Positions 1-9,262 of a stretch of DNA of 64,000 bases are shown in pieces; position 1 is the stretch's first letter; the number at the start of each line of letters is the position of its first letter. Where the stretch lies: contig NZ_CP115396.1 of the NCBI RefSeq assembly GCF_027625995.1, positions 3,782,501 through 3,846,500 of the forward strand, read 5' to 3'. Origin of the DNA: Hymenobacter yonginensis (GTDB taxonomy: Bacteria; Bacteroidota; Bacteroidia; Cytophagales; Hymenobacteraceae). A program made the translations under genes and the position numbers. Below the pieces are notes generated by a model, which saw only the letters and a list, made by a program, of their open reading frames with translations, was not told where the DNA came from and did no database searches.

Positions 1-2445
1 GCTGGCAATGGGCACCAGCGGGTTGGCCTCGGGGAAGTAGGCGGCCACGTTGCCCTTCGGAATGTCGTAGGGAATGGCCAGGAACTTCTCCACGGTGCGG
101 GTGGAGCCCAGGTAGTGACTGGTGATGTCAATCAGGTCTTTGGACTTGAGGCCGCGCTCGGCCATATCCTGCTCGTTCATGAATAGCACACGCCGCTCGC
201 CCGTTACGCCCCGGTACCGGTCGTTATAGTCGTAGATGGTGGTGTTGAACTGGTCGTGGCTGCGCACGGTCATCATCACCAGCTGGCCGGGCTCCAGCTC
301 GCGCTGGTACTTCTGAAACTCGGTGGTGGTGAAGTTGGCCTTGCCGTTCTTGGTGGTGAATTTCCGCTCACGGGGGCCGTTGGGCAGATAGAACCCGCCG
401 GGGCGGCGCAGCTTCTCGTTGAAGTTCTCGAAGCCCGGAATCACGCGGCTGATATGGTCGCGGATGACGTCGTAGTTCTCCGTCATAGCCACCCAGTCGG
501 CAATGTTGGTTTTCTCGCCCAGGGTGGCAATGGCCACACCGGCAATGATGGCCACTTCGCTCATCATCTGGCCGGGCAGCGGCACCAAAATGCCTTTGTT
601 CTGGCTCACCACGCCCATCGAGTTTTCGCAGGAGGTCATCTGGTGACCGCTGCGCTGCATGTCCACGTCGGCGTGGGTGAAGCAGGGCAGCAGGAGGCTG
701 GTTTCGCCGGTCACGAGGTGGCCGCGGTTGAGCTTGGTGCCCACGAAGACGGTGAGCTTCTGCTTGCGCATGCCTTCAGCAATAACTTCGGTGTCGGGGC
801 CGGCGGCGAGCAGGTTGCCGCCTAGGCTAAAGTATACCTTGGTTTTGCCTTTATACATGGCTTTGATGGAATCGACTACGTCGAGGCCGTGCTCGTAGGG
901 CGGCTGGAAGTTGAACTCCTTGCCCAGCGCATCCTGGAACTCCTTGGTGGGCTGCTCCCATACGCCCATCGTCCGGTCGCCCTGCACGTTGGAGTGGCCG
1001 CGCACCGGGCAGGTGCCCGCACCGGGCTTGCCGATGGCGCCCTTCATGAGCTGCAGGTTCACGATTTCCTGAATAGTCTGCACGCCCTGGCGCTGTTGCG
1101 TCACGCCCATGGCCCAGCAGGTGATGATCTTCTGCTTGGGAGCAATGATGTTGGCCGCTTCCAGCAGCTGCGCCCGCGAAATGCCGCTCAACTCCTCGAT
1201 ATCCTCCCACGGCGTGTTGCGGATGTTCTGCTCGAACGACTCGAAGCCGGTGGTGTACTTGTCGATGAACGGGCGGTCCACTACCTGGCCGGGGTTGCGG
1301 TCCTCGGCCTCGAACAGGTGCTTCATGATGCCGCGCAACAGGGCCATGTCGCCATCTACGCGCACCTGCAGGAACAGGTCGGTGATTTGCGTACCGTCGC
1401 CCAGCAACGCGCCCAGCGCCTTGAAGGGGTTCATGAAGTCCTGCGGGTTCTTGAAGTGGTTGAGGCCGGCTTCCAACAGCGGGTTGATGCTGATGATTTT
1501 GGCCCCGTTCTTCTTGGCCTTCTGCAGGGCCGACAGCATGCGTGGGTGGTTGGTGCCCGGGTTCTGACCGATGATGAGAATCACCTCAGCCTCGTAGATG
1601 TCGTTGAGCGTGACGGAGCCTTTGCCCAAACCCAGGGTGGGGCTCAGGGCCGCGCCGCTGCTTTCGTGGCACATGTTGGAGCAGTCGGGCAGGTTGTTGG
1701 TGCCGAACTGCTTGGCGAAGAGCTGGAACAGGAAGGCCGGCTCGTTGGGCACTTTGCCCGATGTGTAGAACAGGGCCTCATCGGGCGAGTCCAGTGCGTT
1801 CAGCTCCTTGGCAATGATGTTGAAAGCATCGGCCCAAGCAATGGGCGAGTAGTGGTTGTCGCCGGGGCGCTTCACCATCGGGTGCGTGAGACGGCCGGCG
1901 TTGTTCTGGTCGCGGTCCGTCATCTGGGAGAGCTGGGCCAGGCTGTGCTTGGCGAAGAACTCGGGACCAGCGGCCTTGTCATCGGCATCCGAAGCGGTGG
2001 CTTTGGCGCCGTTCTCGCAGAACTCCGCTACCGAGCGGTGGTCGTCCGGATCAGGCCAAGCGCAGCTGGAGCAGTCGAAACCGTCCTTCTGGTTCATCTT
2101 GAGCAGGCCACGCGTGCCCCGGTCGAGGCCGCCTTCCTTCCAGCTGAACTCCATGCTTTTGAGCACGGCCGTTACGCCGGCCGCTATCTTGGCCGGGGCA
2201 TCCAGCGTCAGGCCGGTCAGGGCTTCCGGCGGCTGGGCCAGGATGGGGTTGGTGTATTTGGCGTTGGCCACTTCGGCCGGCGTGATGTTGCTTTCGTCGC
2301 GCATACTCTGGGGGTCGGGGCGGTAGTGGTCGGGAGCCGGAGCCTCGCCCTGGTCGCTCCGTTCGCCGCTTTTAGGGGCATTTTCCGCTTTTTGCTGCTG
2401 CTGGTTACCGGCCTTGGCGGGGTCGGATTTCGGGGAATCTTCCAT
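1..2445 (-). CDS. FdhF/YdeP family molybdopterin oxidoreductase alpha subunit (C-terminus cut by window edge)
   Basis: The minus-strand frame is open from ATG 2445 to the left edge, giving 815 codons without a stop. The last visible residues (PKGNVAAYFPEANPLVPIAS) resemble the family's C-terminal region, so only a few dozen residues should be missing. Near the N-terminus C125 and C128 sit in FDCSSCAWPDP, the YdeP-type Fe-S/entry motif. C259-H260 in NMCHESSGAAL occupies the place where formate dehydrogenase H carries selenocysteine-His, so this is a Cys form. The family binds bis-MGD molybdenum cofactor; its physiological substrate is not established (formate-dehydrogenase-like, linked to acid resistance in E. 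coli). The first roughly 50 residues are a charged, Gln/Lys-rich extension. The neighbours fdhD and the Moco genes fit an enzyme needing sulfurated Moco. Family assignment is firm; the substrate is unknown. Confidence 0.9.
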   Translation of the reverse strand, partial: MEDSPKSDPAKAGNQQQQKAENAPKSGERSDQGEAPAPDHYRPDPQSMRDESNITPAEVANAKYTNPILAQPPEALTGLTLDAPAKIAAGVTAVLKSMEFSWKEGGLDRGTRGLLKMNQKDGFDCSSCAWPDPDDHRSVAEFCENGAKATASDADDKAAGPEFFAKHSLAQLSQMTDRDQNNAGRLTHPMVKRPGDNHYSPIAWADAFNIIAKELNALDSPDEALFYTSGKVPNEPAFLFQLFAKQFGTNNLPDCSNMCHESSGAALSPTLGLGKGSVTLNDIYEAEVILIIGQNPGTNHPRMLSALQKAKKNGAKIISINPLLEAGLNHFKNPQDFMNPFKALGALLGDGTQITDLFLQVRVDGDMALLRGIMKHLFEAEDRNPGQVVDRPFIDKYTTGFESFEQNIRNTPWEDIEELSGISRAQLLEAANIIAPKQKIITCWAMGVTQQRQGVQTIQEIVNLQLMKGAIGKPGAGTCPVRGHSNVQGDRTMGVWEQPTKEFQDALGKEFNFQPPYEHGLDVVDSIKAMYKGKTKVYFSLGGNLLAAGPDTEVIAEGMRKQKLTVFVGTKLNRGHLVTGETSLLLPCFTHADVDMQRSGHQMTSCENSMGVVSQNKGILVPLPGQMMSEVAIIAGVAIATLGEKTNIADWVAMTENYDVIRDHISRVIPGFENFNEKLRRPGGFYLPNGPRERKFTTKNGKANFTTTEFQKYQRELEPGQLVMMTVRSHDQFNTTIYDYNDRYRGVTGERRVLFMNEQDMAERGLKSKDLIDITSHYLGSTRTVEKFLAIPYDIPKGNVAAYFPEANPLVPIAS

Positions 2446-2496
2446 GCGGAGTGGGATTTGAGCGGTGGTGGTAGAAATACAAAACGGCGCGGGCTA

Positions 2497-2823
2497 CTAA
2501 TGTTTGCAGCCCAAGTCCTTTTCTACCAAGATATGGACGACTTGGTTGTCAGTAACTTCCTGAGTGCCGCGCAGGCTGATGGCTTCCGAGGAAGTCCAGC
2601 CGTCGGCCACCGTGGCCGGCACCAGCACCCGCACGCGGCCCGCCTCGTGGCACACGGCCAGAGCCGGCACCGTTGGGTCGCGTTCGAGGGTATACGTAAG
2701 AGAGTCGGCGGCGGTCAGGCCCAGAGGCACAACCGTTTCCAGCCGGCCCTGCTGCCGGAAGGCGGCTACCTCCGGCTCATCCAGGCGCAGGCGCAGCGTA
2801 TTGTCTTCGAGGCGGAGCTTCAT
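2497..2823 (-). CDS. DUF7009-like small protein
   Basis: A 108-residue protein starting MKLRLEDNTLRLRLDEPEV. The reading frame continues upstream to 2883, but those codons read a low-complexity CATCACCCC-type repeat, so ATG 2823 is preferred. The pattern 'MKxRxxxNxxRxRLxxxEV' matches what I remember of DUF7009, a small Bacteroidota family of unknown function. No membrane segment or signal peptide is visible. It lies 51 bases upstream of the YdeP-type oxidoreductase on the same strand and is likely co-transcribed with it. A link to molybdenum enzymes is inferred from position only. Confidence 0.7.
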   Translation of the reverse strand: MKLRLEDNTLRLRLDEPEVAAFRQQGRLETVVPLGLTAADSLTYTLERDPTVPALAVCHEAGRVRVLVPATVADGWTSSEAISLRGTQEVTDNQVVHILVEKDLGCKH

Positions 2824-2873
2824 GTGGGGGTGATGGGGTGATAGAGGAATGGGGTGATGAGGGGAAGATAAGC

Positions 2874-3014
2874 AGAACGTCATTCCGAGCCTGCGAGGAA
2901 TCTCGCGTGCTGATGTTGTTAAACAACACCCACTCCGTAGCCCAGGGTTTAAACCCTGGGCTAGTGAAGCAATGTCAGCACGCGAGATGCTTCGGCTGCG
3001 CTCAGCATGACGTT
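2874..3014. repeat. Intergenic inverted repeat, GTCATGC/GTCATTCC family, with nested perfect palindrome
   Basis: The outer arms read AGAACGTCATTCCGAGCC at the left and the reverse complement of AGAACGTCATGCTGAGC at the right; inner arms share TCTCGCGTGCTGA / TCAGCACGCGAGA. A 26-base perfect palindrome (AGCCCAGGGTTTAAACCCTG and its completion, 2938-2963) is inserted in the middle. The element fills the gap between the DUF7009 gene and the end of fdhD. Relatives occur at 10751, 11336, 33050, 45880 and 58164. Confidence 0.85.
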
Positions 3015-3024
3015 CTATATTCTT

Positions 3025-3930
3025 TTACTTGGTACCGTCCCGCTCGCCACCGGCCTGCGTGATGCGCCAGTCGTGGCAGTAGATGTTGTAGCGGTTCTGG
3101 CGCACGAAGCCGCAGAGGGTCATGCCGAAGTCGCGGGCGGCGGAGACGGCCAGGGAGCTGGGGGCGCCCACGGCGGCCAGCACCGGAATGCCGGCCACGG
3201 CCGCTTTCTGCACCAGCTCGAACGAGGCCCGGCCGCTGACTAGCAGCACGGCGTTGTGCAGCGGCAGCAGCTCCTGGAACAGCGCCGCGCCAATTACTTT
3301 GTCGAGGGCGTTGTGGCGGCCTACGTCTTCGCGCAGCAGCAGCAGCTCGCCTTCCGGCGAAAACAGGGCCGCCGCGTGCAGGCCGCCAGTTTGCTCGAAC
3401 AGGTCCTGGGCGGCGCGCTGCCGCTCGGGCAGCTGGTGCAGCACGCCGGCCGGCACGTAGGGCCCCGCCGCGGGCAGCACCGGACAGGCCGCCGCGTGTA
3501 CCGCCTCGATGCTGGTTTTGCCGCAGACGCCGCAGCTGCTACTGGTGTAGAAGTGGCGCTCCAGGCGCGGCAGATCGGGGGAGGCGGTGGGGGCTAGCTC
3601 GGCGCGCACCACGTTTTCGCGCTCCTCTTCCTTCTCCACGTCGGGGCAGTAGATGACGCCCTGCAACTCCTGACGGCTGCGGATGATGCCTTCGGTGAAC
3701 AGGAAGCCGGCCGCCAGCTCGAAATCGTGGCCGGGCGTGCGCATCGTAATGCTGAGGGTGCGGTGCTGGCGCTGGTCGGCGGGGCCGTAGCCGAGGCGGA
3801 TTTCCAGCGGCTCCTCAGCGGCTAGCACATCGGAGGCTTCGGTTACAGTTTCGCCCTGCACCTTGTGCACGGTAACGTAGTCGTAACTGGTAGGGGGCAG
3901 GAAAACGGGAGCAGACACGGCAGGTAACAC
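3025..3930 (-). CDS. fdhD: Formate dehydrogenase accessory sulfurtransferase FdhD
   Basis: A 301-residue protein of usual family length. FdhD carries sulfur from a cysteine desulfurase (IscS in E. coli) to Moco before insertion into formate-dehydrogenase-type enzymes. The functional CXXC motif is visible as C133-G-V-C136-G. Other family blocks are GHDFELAAGFLFTEGII, LLREDVGRHNALDKVIG and SGRASFELVQKAA. The start is uncertain: the frame opens with GTG at 3930 and a second GTG at 3918 is possible, with no ATG nearby. It is the expected partner of the YdeP-type oxidoreductase on the same strand and is divergent from the MoeB gene. Confidence 0.95.
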   Translation of the reverse strand: MLPAVSAPVFLPPTSYDYVTVHKVQGETVTEASDVLAAEEPLEIRLGYGPADQRQHRTLSITMRTPGHDFELAAGFLFTEGIIRSRQELQGVIYCPDVEKEEERENVVRAELAPTASPDLPRLERHFYTSSSCGVCGKTSIEAVHAAACPVLPAAGPYVPAGVLHQLPERQRAAQDLFEQTGGLHAAALFSPEGELLLLREDVGRHNALDKVIGAALFQELLPLHNAVLLVSGRASFELVQKAAVAGIPVLAAVGAPSSLAVSAARDFGMTLCGFVRQNRYNIYCHDWRITQAGGERDGTK

Positions 3931-4178
3931 GTAAGAGGAAAGGAGCAGGAAGGCCGGGCCGAAGCCGTGGTCTTGTAATTAAGTAACCTTCCGAAGAGGT
4001 TGGGAGTTTTGAAGAGCCTGGCGCGACACAAAACCAAGCAGACCGGCCGCTGAGCCCGCGCCTGCACCGCCTGGCTCTGGGGCTTACGGCAGAACTAGCC
4101 TGGCCGATGCCTGCGGCGGTACTTGTCGGCCATTCGACGGCGGCGGCCCATCTTTACGACTTTCCTATTTCCCTTGCC

Positions 4179-5288
4179 ATGCTCACTTCCGAAGAACGCC
4201 AGATTTACCGTCGCCACCTGCAGCTGCCCGAAATCGGGGAGGCAGGCCAGGAGAAGCTGAAGGCGGCCCGAGTGCTGGTGGTGGGCGCCGGTGGCCTGGG
4301 CTGCCCCATTCTGCAGTACCTGGCCGCCGCCGGCGTGGGCACGCTCGGCATCGTGGATGCCGACAAAGTGGACCGCAGCAACCTGCAGCGGCAGATTCTG
4401 TACGGCCCCGCCGACCTGGGCCAGCCCAAAGCCGCTACCGCCGCCCAGGCCCTGCGCCGCCTCAACCCGCTCATCAACACGGAGGTATTCAACTGCCGCC
4501 TGACGCTGGGCAACGTGCGCGAGCTGGTCGGCAAATTCGACGTGGTGGTAGACGGCTCCGACAACTTCCCGACCCGCTACCTGCTCAACGATGCCTGCGT
4601 GAGCTTCAATAAGCCGCTGATTTCGGGGGCCATCTACAAATTTGAGGGGCAGGTATCGGTGTTCAACTACCAGGGCGGGCCCACCTACCGCTGCTTGTTT
4701 CCGCAGCCGCCCTCGGCTCAGGAAGCTCCCAACTGCGACGCTACCGGCGTGCTGGGCGTGCTGCCCGGTCTGGTGGGCATGGCCCAGGCCACCGAGGCGC
4801 TGAAGGTGGTGCTGGGTATTGGCGAAGTGCTCAGCGGCCGGCTCTGGCTGTTCGATGCCCTCACGTTTCAGACGCGCGCCCTCAAATTCGCCCGCCGCCC
4901 CGAGCAGGCCGCTATCAACCTCGACACCGCCAACACGGCCGACTACGCTGATTTGTGCGGGCCGGCAATTACGGGCATTACGGCCGATGAGCTGCGACTG
5001 GCGCTGGAATCGACCCAACCTCCGTTTTTGTTGGATGTGCGTGAGCCCCACGAATACGTGCAGGGCCACTTGCCGGGTGCTACGCTGCTGCCGCTCGGCA
5101 ACCTAGCCAGCGGGGTGGCTTCTATCCCGCGCCATCATCCGGTGGTGGTGTATTGCCGCAGTGGTGCCCGCAGCGCCAAGGCCATCGGACAGCTTCAGGC
5201 TACGTATGGCTTCACCAACCTGCTGAACCTGGAAGGAGGCCTGCTGGTCTGGGAAACCTCAGAACATGCCCAACTGGGGCAGGCCTGA
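4179..5288 (+). CDS. moeB: MoeB/ThiF-type adenylyltransferase with C-terminal rhodanese domain
   Basis: A 369-residue protein. The N-terminal E1-like domain (about 1-245) has the nucleotide loop GAGGLG at 36-41 and the blocks DxDxVdrSNLQRQ and VVDGSDNFPTRY. The C-terminal rhodanese domain (about 265-369) carries its active cysteine in VVVYCRSGARS (C326). MoeB adenylates the C-terminal Gly-Gly of MoaD; the rhodanese part can provide sulfur, as in MoeBR/MoeZ proteins. The paired zinc cysteines of E. coli MoeB are not all present. ATG 4179 is chosen because MLTSEERQIYRRH is the conserved family start; 24 upstream codons are unlikely to be used. ThiS activation is a possible alternative role, but the Moco setting favours MoaD. 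Confidence 0.92.
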   Translation: MLTSEERQIYRRHLQLPEIGEAGQEKLKAARVLVVGAGGLGCPILQYLAAAGVGTLGIVDADKVDRSNLQRQILYGPADLGQPKAATAAQALRRLNPLINTEVFNCRLTLGNVRELVGKFDVVVDGSDNFPTRYLLNDACVSFNKPLISGAIYKFEGQVSVFNYQGGPTYRCLFPQPPSAQEAPNCDATGVLGVLPGLVGMAQATEALKVVLGIGEVLSGRLWLFDALTFQTRALKFARRPEQAAINLDTANTADYADLCGPAITGITADELRLALESTQPPFLLDVREPHEYVQGHLPGATLLPLGNLASGVASIPRHHPVVVYCRSGARSAKAIGQLQATYGFTNLLNLEGGLLVWETSEHAQLGQA

Positions 5289-5367
5289 GTCAACCCCTTC
5301 GGTGAGCTGCGGCCCCGGCGACCTAGCGTCACTCCACCTCCCTTTCATTCAGCTGCTCAATCCTATA

Positions 5368-6531
5368 ATGCCACTTACCGCTTCCTCCCGCCCCCACCTA
5401 CGCATTCGGTTTGACCGAAACGAACTGGCCGGTGCGTTCGGGAACCTAGGCACCGACCTGCCCTTGCTCATCGGCATCATTGGGGCGTCGGGCATGGACA
5501 GTGCGGGGGTTCTGGTGATGTATGGGCTGATGCAGGTGTTTACGGGTCTGTGGTACGGCATGCCGATGCCGGTGCAGCCGCTGAAAGCGTTTGCCGCGCT
5601 GGTTATTGCCCAGAAAATTCCGGGGCGCATCATCTTCGGGGGCGGGCTGGCGATTGGCGTGAGTATGCTGGTGCTGTCGGTGACGGGGCTGATTGACGCC
5701 CTGGCGCGGCTGGTGCCCAAGCCGGTTATCCGGGGCATTCAGTTTGGGCTGGCCCTGCAGCTGGCCACGCTGGCGCTCAAAGACTATGTGCCTGCCGACG
5801 GCCTGCCAGGCTACATGCTGGCCGCCGCGGGCTTTCTGCTGACGGCGGTGCTGCTGGGCAACCGCCGTTGGCCGGCGGCGCTGGTGGTGCTGATGCTGGG
5901 CGTGGGCTACGGGCTGCTGTTCAAGCTGGATTTTGCCACGGCGCACCGAGCCCTGGGCTTGCACCTACCCACCTGGCACGTGCCGCAGTGGCCCGATATT
6001 GCCACCGGCGCAGTGTTGCTGGCGCTTCCCCAGATTCCGCTTTCCCTGGGCAACTCGGTGCTGGCGACCCGCCAAGTGGCGCACGACTACTTCCCGGAGC
6101 GTAACCTTACGGTCCGGCAGATCAGCCTCACCTACGCCCTTATGAACCTGGTAAACCCGTTTCTGGGCGGCTTTCCCTCGTGCCACGGCTCGGGTGGCAT
6201 GGTGGGGCACTACACGTTTGGCGGCCGCACGGGCGGGTCGGTGGTGCTGTATGGCGTGCTGTTCATGGCGCTGGGGCTATTTTTCAGCCAAGGATTCCGA
6301 CAGATAGTGGATATTTTTCCCCTCCCTATCCTGGGTGTATTGCTGCTGTTTGAAGCGCTGACGCTGGCCACCCTGCTGCGCGACATCAGCGAGTCGCGCG
6401 GCCACCTGCTGCTGGCGTTGCTGGTGGGCCTGCTGTGTAGCGGCCTGCCGTATGGCTACCTGATAGGCCTAGTGGTAGGCACGGCGCTCTATTACGCCAT
6501 GCAACGCGGCTGGGTGGGCCTGGGCAAGTAG
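5368..6531 (+). CDS. MOT1-type molybdate (sulfate-permease-like) transporter
   Basis: A 387-residue, very hydrophobic protein with about ten to twelve predicted membrane segments. The N-terminal block [17 protein letters not shown] and the later [13 protein letters not shown] match the MFS_MOT1 molybdate transporter family, related to SulP sulfate permeases but lacking a STAS domain. It should import molybdate across the inner membrane. ATG 5368 is chosen because the longer frame overlaps the end of moeB and adds an unconserved 34-residue leader. It follows moeB by 79 bases on the same strand, so the two are probably co-expressed. Confidence 0.88.
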   Translation: MPLTASSRPHLRIRFDRNELAGAFGNLGTDLPLLIGIIGASGMDSAGVLVMYGLMQVFTGLWYGMPMPVQPLKAFAALVIAQKIPGRIIFGGGLAIGVSMLVLSVTGLIDALARLVPKPVIRGIQFGLALQLATLALKDYVPADGLPGYMLAAAGFLLTAVLLGNRRWPAALVVLMLGVGYGLLFKLDFATAHRALGLHLPTWHVPQWPDIATGAVLLALPQIPLSLGNSVLATRQVAHDYFPERNLTVRQISLTYALMNLVNPFLGGFPSCHGSGGMVGHYTFGGRTGGSVVLYGVLFMALGLFFSQGFRQIVDIFPLPILGVLLLFEALTLATLLRDISESRGHLLLALLVGLLCSGLPYGYLIGLVVGTALYYAMQRGWVGLGK

Positions 6532-6535
6532 CTCC

Positions 6536-7345
6536 TTAATCCGGCTGAGAGGGCACGAACTCGGGGGTAGTGGAGCTGATTTTGCGGCTCAAGCGGTAGA
6601 TGACGGACAGGGCCACGTTGTTTTTGGCCACGGTGGTCTGGGGCGTGAAGACGTTCTGCCGGTAGCTGGCGGGCGTGTAGTTGGCTTGGTTCAGCCAGCC
6701 GGCCTGCACCGTCAGGTGCTTATCGAACTGGTAGCCCAGGCCCGCAAACAGCCGGTTGCGCTCAAAGAACGGTCCGCGCGGGTTAAAGAACACCTCGTCA
6801 TACACCGTCAGGAACGCGGTGTGGTCGGTGAAGGTGGGGTGGTTGAGGGGCAGCAGCGTGTTGAAGCGGTAGCGCAGGCGCGTGCGGTAGCGGCGCTGGC
6901 CCGCGGGCACCACGTCGTCGCGGAAGCGGAACCACCGTTCCTCCATGCGGTAGCGGTGCTCCAGCTTGAGCCGGGACGTCAGCTGGGTGAGGGTGAGCTG
7001 TTGCCACAGGCGGCCTTCCACGTTCAGGGGACCGGCACTCAGGTCGCGGTAGTCGGCGGTGGAGTAGCGGCCGCCGGCCAGCATCAGCGTGAAGTTCTTG
7101 GCTACGTCGTAGCTCACGCCGCCTTTCAGCTCGGTGTAGAAAAACTGCCGCCCCAGGCCGTTGGCGCGGGTCTGTACCTCGGCGTAGCCACCCCAGTGCT
7201 TGGGGCCGCCGGGCAGCACCACGGTGCCGATGAGCCAGGTGCCCACCTGGCGGTCGGGAACGGCGTTGGTCTGGGCCGAGGCGGCAAGCGGCAGCAGGGC
7301 CAGCAGGCCGGTGAGCAGAAACGGGTGAGGGGAAGAAGGCAGCAT
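6536..7345 (-). CDS. DUF2490 family outer-membrane beta-barrel-like protein
   Basis: A 269-residue protein with a signal peptide ([16 protein letters not shown]). The rest alternates short hydrophobic and polar stretches rich in aromatic residues ([48 protein letters not shown]), typical of DUF2490 proteins predicted to form beta-barrels. Function is unknown. ATG 7345 is chosen because the signal peptide starts there. It converges with the molybdate transporter gene, leaving only 4 bases between stop codons. Confidence 0.8.
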   Translation of the reverse strand: MLPSSPHPFLLTGLLALLPLAASAQTNAVPDRQVGTWLIGTVVLPGGPKHWGGYAEVQTRANGLGRQFFYTELKGGVSYDVAKNFTLMLAGGRYSTADYRDLSAGPLNVEGRLWQQLTLTQLTSRLKLEHRYRMEERWFRFRDDVVPAGQRRYRTRLRYRFNTLLPLNHPTFTDHTAFLTVYDEVFFNPRGPFFERNRLFAGLGYQFDKHLTVQAGWLNQANYTPASYRQNVFTPQTTVAKNNVALSVIYRLSRKISSTTPEFVPSQPD

Positions 7346-7429
7346 CAGGGCCCGAAGGTAGAAAACCCGCGGGGCTCCACCCAAGCGCAAGCTCCTGCGT
7401 ACAGCCAGCTGCATCCAACCTTCCTTCTC

Positions 7430-7813
7430 ATGGCATCACCCAAGCAGAACAAACAAACGGCCATTGCCTTCTACCAGCTGATGTTCAACGACGGCCAGCC
7501 CGCCGAAGCCATCCGGCGCTACGTGGGCGACGAGTACATCCAGCACAACCCCCACGTAGCCGACGGCAAGCAGGGCTTTATCGACTATTTCGAGCGGATG
7601 CAGCGCGAGTACCCCGGCAAGCACGTCACCATCCGTCGGGCCCTGGCCGAAGCCGACCACGTAGTGCTGCACTGCCACCAGCACTGGCCCCACAACCACG
7701 ACTACGCCGGCATCGACATCTTCCGCTTCGACGAGGCTGGTAAAATCGTGGAGCACTGGGACGTGCTGCAGGTAATTCCCGCCGAGGACAAAAGCGGCAA
7801 CGGCATGTTTTGA
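7430..7813 (+). CDS. SnoaL-like (NTF2-fold) polyketide-cyclase family protein
   Basis: A 127-residue protein. Conserved SnoaL-like blocks are visible: [22 protein letters not shown], then [16 protein letters not shown], and at the end [19 protein letters not shown]. This fold binds small hydrophobic ligands; members act as cyclases, isomerases or have unknown functions. ATG 7430 gives the normal family length; the open frame extends far upstream but is antisense to the DUF2490 gene there. It is divergent from the DUF2490 gene, with 84 bases between starts. No specific substrate can be assigned. Confidence 0.85.
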   Translation: MASPKQNKQTAIAFYQLMFNDGQPAEAIRRYVGDEYIQHNPHVADGKQGFIDYFERMQREYPGKHVTIRRALAEADHVVLHCHQHWPHNHDYAGIDIFRFDEAGKIVEHWDVLQVIPAEDKSGNGMF

Positions 7814-7904
7814 GTGGTTAGACGTGAGTATCTAGTAGTTAGATTTTCTTCATCCGCCTGATCATCATATTGTTGATGATTTTCTGCATACTCACTACTG
7901 ATAT

Positions 7905-8705
7905 CTACTCCGCAAGCACCTGCCGGATGGCGCGCTGGTAGTCGGGGTTGTCGGTCATGCCGTTGTGGCCCGCACCGGGTAGGGTGATGAACTGGTCGCG
8001 GGGCTTGAGCTGCTGCCGGAGCCGGGCCGTGGAGGTGGGGCTGATAACCTCGTCCTGGTCGCCGTGGAAGATGACGATGGGGGCCGATACGCGAGACAGC
8101 ACCTCATCGGTGGCCAGTGGGTAGCGCACCAGGAGAGGCGGCACCCAGGGATAATGCTGGCGCGCCATGGCCCGCATGCTGGCGTAGGGGGCCTGCAACA
8201 CCAGTAGGCGCGGGTGGTGCCGGGCAGCCAGCCACGCCGCCGGCCCGGTGCCCAGCGAGTAGCCCAGCAGCACGGTTTTGGCTTCCGGGAATTCGCGCGT
8301 GAGTTGCCGGTAGGCCGTATCCACATCGGCGAGCAGCTGGGCCTGGCTGCTGATGCGGCCCCCGCTTTTGCCGTAGCCCCGATAATCGAGCAAAAACACG
8401 CTGTAGCCCAGCCGGGTGTAGGTAGCCGCCACCTCGCCCCAGCTATTTAGTGCCCCGCCGTTGCCGTGCAGGTAGAAAATCAGCCCCTTAGCAGCGGAAT
8501 CGGCCGGGAACAGCAGGCCGTGCAGGCGGGTGCCGTCGGCCGTCGGAATCCACCGTTCCTCAAACCGGTTGCTGAACCGGAAACGGTAATCGGCGGGCAG
8601 CTTGGCAGGAAAGAACAGCAGCCGCTCCTGCTGAAAATACAGCAGCCCGCACACCGCCACGTACAGCGCCGCCCCCACACCCAGTATCCAGAATACTACC
8701 TTCAT
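7905..8705 (-). CDS. Membrane-anchored alpha/beta hydrolase (YfhR/Bem46 family)
   Basis: A 266-residue protein. Residues 4-22 form one membrane segment, followed by QQERLLFFPAKLP, a hallmark of the Bem46/YfhR subgroup. The catalytic triad is readable: Ser150 in GYSLG, Asp218 in FHGDQDEVI and His247 in LPGAGHNGM. The oxyanion-region motif HGNGG follows the third strand. The substrate is unknown. The low-GC spacer downstream (7814-7904) contains two related GAGTATCTAGTAG-like blocks in opposite orientation. Confidence 0.88.
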   Translation of the reverse strand: MKVVFWILGVGAALYVAVCGLLYFQQERLLFFPAKLPADYRFRFSNRFEERWIPTADGTRLHGLLFPADSAAKGLIFYLHGNGGALNSWGEVAATYTRLGYSVFLLDYRGYGKSGGRISSQAQLLADVDTAYRQLTREFPEAKTVLLGYSLGTGPAAWLAARHHPRLLVLQAPYASMRAMARQHYPWVPPLLVRYPLATDEVLSRVSAPIVIFHGDQDEVISPTSTARLRQQLKPRDQFITLPGAGHNGMTDNPDYQRAIRQVLAE

Positions 8706-8779
8706 AGTAGGTCAAGGATACCGGATTTACACGGGATACTACATGGTCACACTAGTTTTATGCACGATGGAGGCAGCCT

Positions 8780-8865
8780 GTAGAGACGCGACACTTCGCG
8801 TCTCAGCGTTGGCCGATTTCGTTCGGACGGCGCATCCGAGGAGACGCGAAGTGTCGCGTCTCTAC
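8780..8865. repeat. REPIN-like element, GAGACGCGA family (copy 1)
   Basis: Two copies of a hairpin unit, GAGACGCGA-loop-TCGCGTCTC, stand in opposite orientation about 36 bases apart. The left unit reads GTAGAGACGCGACACTTCGC, and the right end mirrors it exactly. Each unit folds alone and the pair can also form one long cruciform. A second copy is at 13359-13455. It occupies the gap upstream of the alpha/beta hydrolase gene. Confidence 0.9.
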
Positions 8866-8925
8866 ACTGCTCAGGAAATGACCACAAAGGGCTTCTTCTC
8901 AGTCAGTAGTTTGTGTTCACCATAG

Positions 8926-9204
8926 CTATAGTGACACCGGCAGGTACGTCCACATAAAATAGAGCGCCGCCCCTTGCAGCAGCGTCAGTAGCAGCGTGAT
9001 GCTCCAGAAGGCGGCTTTGCGGTTTTTGTGGTGCAGCAGCAGGATGGCCGCCCACGCGCCGGGGGCCGCAGCCGGCAGCGTGGCGAGGTGCAACGTTTTT
9101 TCCGGAATGCGCCGCTGGCCGCGCTGGGCTTTCCGTTTATCGAGGGCGAATAGCAGGAAGCACAGCAGATTGAAGAACAGCAGGCAGATTAGGAGTACGG
9201 TCAT
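8926..9204 (-). CDS. DUF1294 membrane protein
   Basis: A 92-residue protein with three hydrophobic segments (about 3-20, 46-58 and 65-88). The central FALDKRKAQRGQRRIPEKTLH and the following small-residue loop AAAPGAWAAILLLHHKNRK are the DUF1294 signature. The function is unknown; the family also appears fused to cold-shock domains in other bacteria. ATG 9204 is the only reasonable start. It lies 58 bases downstream of moaA on the same strand and may be part of that transcript. Confidence 0.85.
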   Translation of the reverse strand: MTVLLICLLFFNLLCFLLFALDKRKAQRGQRRIPEKTLHLATLPAAAPGAWAAILLLHHKNRKAAFWSITLLLTLLQGAALYFMWTYLPVSL

Positions 9205-9262
9205 GGTGCGGGAGGCAAAACGTGCAGCAGTGGGGCCGCAAGTTATGCGTCAGCAACTCCGC

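Noticed and set aside
889-2841. 650-codon plus-strand open frame opposite the YdeP gene
   Set aside because: It is antisense to a clearly conserved oxidoreductase; its Val/Gly/His/Gln-rich composition is that of the complement of GC-rich codons and it has no recognisable domain.
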